Source: Ruania halotolerans (GTDB lineage Bacteria; Actinomycetota; Actinomycetes; Actinomycetales; Beutenbergiaceae). From it: DNA of 64,000 nucleotides. The notes under the pieces are model-generated. The model saw nothing but the letters and a program-made list of their open reading frames with translations, had not been told where the DNA came from and did no database searches. The number at the start of each line of letters is the position of its first letter. The first letter of the stretch is position 1. Positions 58,104-64,000 of the stretch are shown piece after piece. The stretch lies in assembly GCF_021049285.1 (NCBI RefSeq), contig NZ_CP088017.1:3793380-3857379 (forward strand), read 5' to 3'. Made by a program: the position numbers and the translations under genes.

Positions 58104-58853
58104 CTACATGCCGGGAGACTTCTCTGTAGGGAGGCGGCGCCGCTGCCAGGAGCCGAGGATGTGGTCCCGCATGGCCTCGCGGGCGCGGCGCGCATCTCCG
58201 GCATCGATCGCCTCAACCACCGCTTCATGCTCGGCGAGGGTCAGCTCGAAGGCGCGCGTCGGATCGAGGCCCGTATAGCGATCGCTGTGCACCGCATGCA
58301 AGATGAGCGCCCGGGCGATGTTCGCGGCCAGCGCGTTGCCGGAGAGGTCCATGACCGCCAGATGGAACTGGACGTCGGCATCGCGGAAAACGCTCGAGTC
58401 GCTGACCGACTCGGCCATGTTCTCGATCCGCTCACGCAGGATCAGCCGCGTCTGATCATCCACGGTGGCCGCTGCATCACCGGCCATCTCGGCCTCGAGG
58501 GCACTGCGTACGACACTGAGATCATCCAGCACCCCCAGGGTGCGGTCATTGCTGATCATCGTCGACAGCACGAGCGGATCGAGCACGTTCCAGCTGGTGA
58601 TCGGTTGCACGTGGGTACCGCGCCCCTGCGCGACGGTGATCATGCCCTTTTCCTGCAGCCGCTTCATTGTTTCGCGGATGACCGTCCGGCTGACACCGAA
58701 CTCGGCCGTCAATTCCGCTTCCGTGGGCAGGATCTGTCCCGGTCCGTACTCGCCGGCCACGATCGCTTGGACGAACTCCCGGAGCACCGTGGCCCCGATG
58801 CGCTCTATCGGACGTCGGGTGCGAGCGGAGGCCGTCGGCTCTGAGGAGGGCAT
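58104..58853 (-). CDS. GntR-family (FadR/FCD) regulator
   Basis: 249 residues. Winged helix-turn-helix (GQILPTEAELTAEFGVSRTVIRETMKRLQEKG, about 39-70) and an FCD helical domain (FRDADVQFHLAVMDLSGNALAA; LAEHEAVVEAIDAGDARRAREAM) with metal-binding His pattern. It diverges from the enolase-superfamily operon and is the probable ligand-responsive repressor of it. Confidence 0.9.
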   Translation of the reverse strand: MPSSEPTASARTRRPIERIGATVLREFVQAIVAGEYGPGQILPTEAELTAEFGVSRTVIRETMKRLQEKGMITVAQGRGTHVQPITSWNVLDPLVLSTMISNDRTLGVLDDLSVVRSALEAEMAGDAAATVDDQTRLILRERIENMAESVSDSSVFRDADVQFHLAVMDLSGNALAANIARALILHAVHSDRYTGLDPTRAFELTLAEHEAVVEAIDAGDARRAREAMRDHILGSWQRRRLPTEKSPGM

Positions 58854-58890
58854 GACACCAACCTATTGATCACGGAACATCTCGGATACC

Positions 58891-58923
58891 CTGACACGCC
58901 AAACAGCAGACATATGATGTATG
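58891..58923 (+). promoter_or_regulatory. Promoter of the sugar-acid operon with partial palindrome
   Basis: CTGACA (58891-58896), 16-nt spacer, TATGAT (58913-58918), a good sigma-70-type promoter. CATA-TGATG-TATG (58911-58923) overlaps the -10 and is a candidate binding site for the divergent GntR regulator. Confidence 0.55.
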
Positions 58924-58953
58924 GTGTTCGAACGATCTCACCTCGAGGATGAT

Positions 58954-60108
58954 ATGAAGATCACCGGTTACCGCACCCTCAGCACGACCCACCATTGGGG
59001 CAGGCCCGTTGGCGACGTCAACGGGTTCATCGCCTCCGGCGTCACGGACGTGCCTCTCGTGGTCATCGAAACCGACGAGGGCGTCGAGGGCGTGGCGGCC
59101 GGTTCCCACGCCGATCTCGACCGGCTCTTCCCGGCGCTCGAGGGCAAGGATCCTCGCGCCGTCTCGACGCTGTACGACGCCATGCTCGCGCGAGTGTTCA
59201 AGTCATCCCACGGCGGCGCGACGTTCGGGGGGATCGGAACCCTCGACACGGCCCTGTGGGATATCAAGGCCAAGCTCGCCGGTGAGCCCCTGTGGCGCCT
59301 CCTCGGCGCCGGTGACCGGTTCGTGCACGGCTACGCGTCCGGCCTCGACGCCGCGCTCACGGACGACGAACTCGCGACCCTCTACCAATCATTTGCCGAT
59401 CGCGGGTATACCGCAGCCAAGCTCAAAGGCGGCCGGTGCCTGAAGGACGACCTGCGACGCTTCGCTCTGATCACCGAGACACTCAGCACCGCAAGCGCCG
59501 CTCCTGCGCTCATGCTCGACGCCAACGAGTCCTGGAACGTCAAACAGGCCGTGCGGTACGTGAGCGCACTCGAGGAGCACATCGACCTGACGTGGATCGA
59601 AGAACCGCTACGCCGGTGGGACACCGTCGGGCATGCACGCCTGAGCCAATCGATCAAGGCCGCTGTGGCCACCGGAGAGAACCTCACCGGACTCGAGTGG
59701 TATCGGCCGCTGCTGGACGGCGGTGGTGCCGACATCGTCCAGGCAGGGGCGATCTGGGGAGTCACGCACATGCTGCGGGTGGCGATGGCCGCGCACAGCC
59801 GCGATCTGCCGCTCAGTCCGGTCGGCCTCACGGCGAACCATGCGGTCGCAGCGGTCGCAGCCGCCGTGCCGAATCATCTCTCGTCCGAAGTGCAGGATCT
59901 CGGCGTCCCAGTCGGCCTCACGGTCGACCAGGAGTTCGTCGATGGCGGCATCGTGCTGGGCGACCGAGCCGGCGCCGGGATGGTGATCGACGAATCAGCC
60001 ATTCGCGCTGCCCGCGAGGCGGAGGGATGGCAGGAACCTGCCGGACCACACACCCGCCCGCAGCGCAGCGGCCTGCGCCTCGTTGATGGCGACGGCTGGG
60101 GGAAATGA
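58954..60108 (+). CDS. Enolase-superfamily (mandelate racemase-like) protein lacking the catalytic His
   Basis: 384 residues. Metal ligands Asp189 (LMLDANES), Glu216/217 (WIEEPL), Glu242 (ATGENL) and the K-x-K base (Lys156-Leu-Lys158) are present. The usual second-half catalytic His (vapHg) is Val290 in LPLSPVG, and the DxxxPD motif reads DIVQAG, so the His-Asp dyad is absent. It may act as a dehydratase, racemase or syn-eliminating enzyme through Lys only, on a sugar acid. ATG 58954 follows GAGGA. First gene of a five-gene coupled operon. Confidence 0.85.
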   Translation: MKITGYRTLSTTHHWGRPVGDVNGFIASGVTDVPLVVIETDEGVEGVAAGSHADLDRLFPALEGKDPRAVSTLYDAMLARVFKSSHGGATFGGIGTLDTALWDIKAKLAGEPLWRLLGAGDRFVHGYASGLDAALTDDELATLYQSFADRGYTAAKLKGGRCLKDDLRRFALITETLSTASAAPALMLDANESWNVKQAVRYVSALEEHIDLTWIEEPLRRWDTVGHARLSQSIKAAVATGENLTGLEWYRPLLDGGGADIVQAGAIWGVTHMLRVAMAAHSRDLPLSPVGLTANHAVAAVAAAVPNHLSSEVQDLGVPVGLTVDQEFVDGGIVLGDRAGAGMVIDESAIRAAREAEGWQEPAGPHTRPQRSGLRLVDGDGWGK

Positions 60109-61064
60109 TGGAGATACGTCCGGGCCTGCACCGCATCGTCGCTCCCTTGGGGGAGCGGTTCATTGCCATGTATCTGCTGACCGGCGCCCGGGGAGCACTG
60201 CTATTCGACACCGGCGTCGAGGAGTCAGTCTCGGGAACGCTGACGCCCTACCTGGGTCAGATCGGCCTGGACCCGACCGAGATTCGCTGGACGATCAGTT
60301 CGCACTGCGACTTCGACCACACCGGCGGCAACGGCGCCTTACGAGAGCTCGCGCCCGACGTCGAGTTGCTGGCCGGCCGTGACGACGTCCCGATGACCGA
60401 GGACATCGAGCTACTCATCCGCGGCCGCTACGGCGAGTTCGCCGACGCTGACGGTTTCGACGACCCGCCCGAGGCCACCGCCGAGATCCGCCGCAGCACC
60501 CGCCTCGTCACGGTGGACCGGGCGCTGGAGGGCGGCGAGGTGTTCGATCTCGGCGACCGCCGGATCGAGGTGCTCCGCGCACCCGGCCACTCCCCCGGCC
60601 ACCTGGCGCTGTGGGATCCGGTCAACCGCGCCCTGCTCATCTCCGACGCCGTCCTCGGCGAGAGCGTCCTGACGACGCAGGGTGCGCCGATCTTCCCGCC
60701 CACCTACCGCGACGTGGTCGCCTACACCGAGACCATCACCCGACTGCGTTCCTACCGCGCCGACCTGCTCCTGACGGCGCACTACCCGGTCTACGAGGGT
60801 GCCCACGCGGCCGGGTTCCTGAACCGCTCGGCCGCCTACGTCGACCGCATCGACCAGGTGATCGCCGACCACTTACGCAGCGGGGAGGAACTGACCTCCC
60901 TCGAACTCATCCACCGCTGCACGCCGCACCTGGGCTCGTGGTCGGACGCGGCTGCCGAGTACCTGATCTTCCCGATGACCGGCAACCTGGAGCGCCTCGC
61001 CGCCGCCGGGACCGTACGCGAGGGGTCTCGGGCAGGCCGCCGGACCTGGCGGTGGGTCGGATGA
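60105..61064 (+). CDS. Metallo-beta-lactamase-fold hydrolase
   Basis: 319 residues. The metal motif reads HCDFDH (67-72), with Asp instead of the second His of HxHxDH; further ligands are suggested by APGHSPGHLALW and LLTAHYPVYEG. C-terminal winged-helix-like tail (LIHRCTPHLGSW; RRTWRWVG). It may hydrolyse a lactone or thioester formed by the operon. Starts in an ATGA overlap with the enolase-like gene. Confidence 0.85.
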   Translation: MMEIRPGLHRIVAPLGERFIAMYLLTGARGALLFDTGVEESVSGTLTPYLGQIGLDPTEIRWTISSHCDFDHTGGNGALRELAPDVELLAGRDDVPMTEDIELLIRGRYGEFADADGFDDPPEATAEIRRSTRLVTVDRALEGGEVFDLGDRRIEVLRAPGHSPGHLALWDPVNRALLISDAVLGESVLTTQGAPIFPPTYRDVVAYTETITRLRSYRADLLLTAHYPVYEGAHAAGFLNRSAAYVDRIDQVIADHLRSGEELTSLELIHRCTPHLGSWSDAAAEYLIFPMTGNLERLAAAGTVREGSRAGRRTWRWVG

Positions 61065-62128
61065 GCGTCCGGCTCGGGGCCATCGGCGCGGGCTGGTGGG
61101 CCACGAGCAATCACTTCCCGATCTTCGCCGCCCGCGAGGACGTGGAGCTCGTAGGAGTCTGCGGCAGGGGACCGAGCCTGGCCCACGCGCAGGCAGAGTT
61201 CGGGTTCGACCTGGCCACCGAGGACGCCGACGAACTCCTCGCCGCGGACATCGACGCCGTGGTCATCTCCACCCCGCATGACCTGCATCACCGGTTCGCG
61301 GCACAGGCGCTCGAGCGCGGATTACACGTGTTGTGTGAGAAGCCGATGACGTTGGACGCTGCCCAGGCGTGGGACCTGGTCGAACGTGCCGAACGCGCCG
61401 GGACCGTCTTCCTGGTGCCCTACGGCTGGAACTACAAGCCGTTCACGTCCGCGGCCAAGCGCATCCTCGACGCCGGTGGGATCGGTGAGATCCAGTACGT
61501 GCTCTGCCACATGGCCTCACCCACCCGTGGCCTGTTCGGCTCCGACCCCACCCACATGCTGCAGCGGTGGAACTCGCACACCGCGCCCGACCCGAGCACC
61601 TGGGCCGACCCTGCCCACGGCGGCGGCTACGCGCACGGGCAGATCACCCACTCCTCGGCGCTGCTGTCCTGGCTCACGGGCCTACGCGCCACCACGGTGG
61701 CGGGCCGGGTGAGCGGACCAGGGGCCGCCGTCGACCTCTTCGACGCCGCTGTGGTGCAGTTCGAGGGCGGAGCGCTGGGCACCGTCTCGGGTGCTGCCAC
61801 GCTCGCCGACGGCGACAAGTACCAGCTCGACATCCGCCTGTTCGGCTCCGAGGGGGTGCTGATGATCGATGTGGAACGCGAGCGGGTCTCACTGAGCCGC
61901 TACGACGGCCGCCGCGAGGACGTCGCCATCGCCCCGGGTGAGGGCGAGTACGAGTGCCTCGTGCCCCCGGCCAGATTCATCGACCTGATCACCGGTGCCA
62001 GCACCGAGAACAACTCCGATGCCCTGGTGGCCGCGAGATCGGTCGAGCTGATCGAGGCGCTGCTGCGCTCGGCCGGCGCCAGCGGCGTCGAGACGCCCGT
62101 CCATCGAGAACCTCTGAGGGAGACATGA
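61061..62128 (+). CDS. Gfo/Idh/MocA-family oxidoreductase
   Basis: 355 residues. GxGxxx NAD-binding start (IGAGWWATSNHFPIF), CEKPMT motif and Gfo/Idh C-terminal domain (GGGYAHGQITHSSALLSWLTGL). ATG 61061 overlaps the upstream stop by 4 nt. It oxidises or reduces a sugar or sugar acid of this pathway; the substrate is unknown. Confidence 0.88.
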   Translation: MSVRLGAIGAGWWATSNHFPIFAAREDVELVGVCGRGPSLAHAQAEFGFDLATEDADELLAADIDAVVISTPHDLHHRFAAQALERGLHVLCEKPMTLDAAQAWDLVERAERAGTVFLVPYGWNYKPFTSAAKRILDAGGIGEIQYVLCHMASPTRGLFGSDPTHMLQRWNSHTAPDPSTWADPAHGGGYAHGQITHSSALLSWLTGLRATTVAGRVSGPGAAVDLFDAAVVQFEGGALGTVSGAATLADGDKYQLDIRLFGSEGVLMIDVERERVSLSRYDGRREDVAIAPGEGEYECLVPPARFIDLITGASTENNSDALVAARSVELIEALLRSAGASGVETPVHREPLRET

Positions 62129-63345
62129 CCGACGCCACCCACCGCGGAGTCCTCGACGGCTACCGCGTGATCGACTGCTCCATCGCCATGGCCGGCCCGT
62201 TCGCGGCCCAGCGCCTGGGCGACCTGGGCGCCGACGTCATCAAGGTTGAACCCACCACCGGGGAGTGGCAGCGCGGCGCCGCTGCCGGTGGGGCGAAAGG
62301 CAACGAGATCAACGTGTCCTTCCTCAGCCTGAACCGGAACAAGCGGTCCCTGGCGATCGACCTCAAGTCCGAGGAAGGACGCCAGATCGTGCGCGAGCTC
62401 GTCGCTGGCGCCGACGTCTTCCTGCAGAACTACCGGCCCGGCGTCGCTGCCCGTCTCGGCCTGGATTACGAGACCCTCGCCGCGATCAACCCGGCGCTGG
62501 TCTACGTGTCCATCTCCGGCTACGGCGAGGACGGACCGTACCGTGACCGCCCCGGCCAAGACCTCATCCTGCAGGCCATGAGCGGGGCCATGCTCTCCGC
62601 CGGGCGCGACGGTGAGCCGCCCGCGCCCGCCGGGCAGTACCTGGCCGACGCCGTCACCGCCTCGACCGCGTTCGAGGGCGTGCTGGCGGCGTTGCTCCAC
62701 CGGGAGCGCACGGGCGAGGGCCAGCTCGTCACCGTCAACATGCTCGACGCGCTCACCACCCTGCAGATGCAAGAACTGAGTGTTTACACCGTCGGCGGCG
62801 TACCCCAGCAGCGGGGCGAGGAGCCGCACGCGCATGTCTACATCCGCGCCCCGTACGGCATCTTCGAGACCGCGGACGGGTTCCTGGCCCTCGCGTTCGC
62901 CGACCTGGAGGCCCTGGGGGCCGTGCTGGAGGAGCCACGGCTGGCGGGCCTGGATGCCGAGACCCACGGCTGGACCCACCGGGACGAACTTCACGCGATC
63001 GTGGCCGGGCACCTGCGTGGGCGCAGCACGCAGCACTGGCTGGACGTGCTGCTTCCCGCCGGTATGTGGGTCGGTCCGGTGTACGGCTACGAGGATCTGG
63101 TCCAGGACCCGCAGATCCGGCACAACGGGACGTTCGTCGAATACGACCACCCCACCGAGGGTCGCGTGAAGACACCCGGCTTCCCCTACCGGATGACGAA
63201 GACACCACCGCGCATCGACCGCGGTGCGCCACGGGTCGGCGAGCACACCCGGGAGATTCTCGGCGAGCTGGGTATCGAGTCAGACCGCGCCGACAGCCTG
63301 GTCGGCAGCGGTGTGGTGGCCGAACCGGTCAGCGCCCCGGTATGA
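62125..63345 (+). CDS. Class III CoA-transferase (CaiB/BaiF)
   Basis: 406 residues. Family motifs LRVIDCSIAMAGPFAAQRLGDLGADVIKVE-like start and catalytic Asp146 in RPGQDLILQAMSG, plus SGYGEDGPYRDRPG. It transfers CoA from one acyl-CoA to a free acid. In-operon placement with an enolase-like enzyme and MBL hydrolase suggests activation of an acid intermediate. Coupled by ATGA overlap at 62125. Confidence 0.9.
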   Translation: MTDATHRGVLDGYRVIDCSIAMAGPFAAQRLGDLGADVIKVEPTTGEWQRGAAAGGAKGNEINVSFLSLNRNKRSLAIDLKSEEGRQIVRELVAGADVFLQNYRPGVAARLGLDYETLAAINPALVYVSISGYGEDGPYRDRPGQDLILQAMSGAMLSAGRDGEPPAPAGQYLADAVTASTAFEGVLAALLHRERTGEGQLVTVNMLDALTTLQMQELSVYTVGGVPQQRGEEPHAHVYIRAPYGIFETADGFLALAFADLEALGAVLEEPRLAGLDAETHGWTHRDELHAIVAGHLRGRSTQHWLDVLLPAGMWVGPVYGYEDLVQDPQIRHNGTFVEYDHPTEGRVKTPGFPYRMTKTPPRIDRGAPRVGEHTREILGELGIESDRADSLVGSGVVAEPVSAPV

Positions 63346-64000
63346 CCGACTATGTCGGGCTCACCTGGGACCACCCGCGCGGCCGGAACGCGCTGGAGGC
63401 GGCGGCCACTCGCCTGACCGGGCCGGACACACTGCGGTGGGAGGTCCAGCCGCTGGAGGGGTTCGAGTCTGCGGCGATCGCCGACCTCGCCAGGCGCTAT
63501 GACGTCCTGGTGCTCGATCACCCTCACCTCGGCGACGCACTGGCCGCCGGCTGCCTGCACCCGATCGACGACCTGGTGCCCGCGGAGGTGGTGCGCCGGT
63601 TGGAGCAGGGCGCGGTAGGTGCCAGCGTGCGCTCGTACCAGCTCGGCCCGCATCTGTGGGCACTCCCGCTGGACGCCGCGACGCAGGTGAGCGCGCGACA
63701 GACCCAGGCGCTGCCCGAACCACCCACGACCTGGCACGACGCACTCGACCTCGCCGACGGCGGCCGACTCGCGATGAGCCTGGCCGGTCCGCACGCGTTC
63801 CTGACCCTCTGCTCAATCACCCTCTCGCTGAGCGGCGAGAGCTCGGCCTCGGTCTTCGACCGCCCCGTCGCCGAGCGAGCGTTGGAGATCATGACGGCCC
63901 TGAGCACGAACCTCCCCCACGACACCGAGCGGCTGAACCCGATCGGCCTGCTGGAACGGATGCGCACGGTTGGCGACATCGACTACATCCCGCTCGTCTA
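63342..64000 (+). CDS. Solute-binding-protein-like gene without export signal (3' end outside window)
   Basis: Begins ATG 63342 (ATGA overlap with the CoA-transferase stop) and runs open to the window end: about 219 residues. The N-terminus MTDYVGLTWDHPRGRNALEA has no signal peptide or lipobox, yet the sequence reads like an extracellular solute-binding fold (YDVLVLDHPHLGDALA; CLHPIDDLVP; HLWALPLDAATQVS; PPTTWHDALDLADGG). Similar cytosolic binding-like proteins occur in some sugar-acid operons. It could be a periplasmic-fold enzyme or sensor. The rest lies beyond the window. Confidence 0.75.
   Translation, partial: MTDYVGLTWDHPRGRNALEAAATRLTGPDTLRWEVQPLEGFESAAIADLARRYDVLVLDHPHLGDALAAGCLHPIDDLVPAEVVRRLEQGAVGASVRSYQLGPHLWALPLDAATQVSARQTQALPEPPTTWHDALDLADGGRLAMSLAGPHAFLTLCSITLSLSGESSASVFDRPVAERALEIMTALSTNLPHDTERLNPIGLLERMRTVGDIDYIPLV

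Overview
The window is GC-rich, densely coded DNA with GTG starts, 4-nt ATGA/GTGA gene couplings and apparently leaderless starts. It is typical of an actinobacterium. The mix of LplB/LplC-type sugar transporters, sulfatases, Gfo/Idh oxidoreductases, a double Lrp regulator, DUF4235, DUF817 and a fused MrpA/B suggests a Micrococcales member, perhaps near Ruania or Beutenbergia. That placement is inferred from gene content only.

The left third (1-28 kb) is accessory, glycan-catabolic DNA. Genes at 1-3954 (minus) form a DUF624-LplB-LplC-lipoprotein sugar ABC importer. They diverge from an IclR-type regulator that is followed by a beta-propeller protein of unknown function and a GH2 beta-galactosidase. 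Two CXPSR sulfatases lie convergently (9260-12224). The same palindrome, TGCTA-N3-TAGCA, occurs at 4023 in the divergent importer/regulator promoter and at 12256 before the sulfatase pair. This suggests one regulon for a sulfated, galactose-containing glycan. A GH89 alpha-N-acetylglucosaminidase and a Gfo/Idh oxidoreductase (12.3-15.9 kb) follow, divergent from a tandem-duplicated Lrp regulator. Region 18.4-21.85 kb is a decayed cassette: a GH5-like pseudogene, an FAD-oxidoreductase pseudogene, a LacI sensor-domain remnant and an ISL3-type transposase tail. Region 21.9-27.5 kb holds an orphan Tat/lipoprotein solute-binding protein, a Tat-exported polysaccharide-lyase-like protein with two C-terminal repeat modules, and a LacI regulator with a likely operator.

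The middle (28-45 kb) is mostly stand-alone housekeeping and regulatory genes. They include a TetR regulator, a MazEF-like toxin-antitoxin pair with its own palindrome, an FAD monooxygenase with two TetR-like operators around its promoter, a DUF4349 lipoprotein, a GNAT enzyme, DUF3817 and DUF817 membrane proteins, a two-domain VOC protein, a YedY-like molybdoenzyme, a NarL-type two-component system, an ArsR/cation-efflux pair and a sarcosine-oxidase-like enzyme. A ThiBPQ thiamine importer is preceded by a clear TPP riboswitch whose expression platform contains a hairpin that sequesters the Shine-Dalgarno sequence.

The right third carries a six-gene Mrp Na+/H+ antiporter operon (45.66-52.2 kb), in which four subunits have unusually long acidic C-terminal tails. 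It is followed by a bifunctional-type dCTP deaminase, tRNA-Gly(CCC), a TolB-like propeller protein and a ketone-body operon (scoA-scoB-thiolase). Last is a FadR-type regulator divergent from a translationally coupled catabolic operon: enolase-superfamily protein, metallo-beta-lactamase-fold hydrolase, Gfo/Idh, class III CoA-transferase and a solute-binding-like protein without an export signal. The window cuts this last gene.
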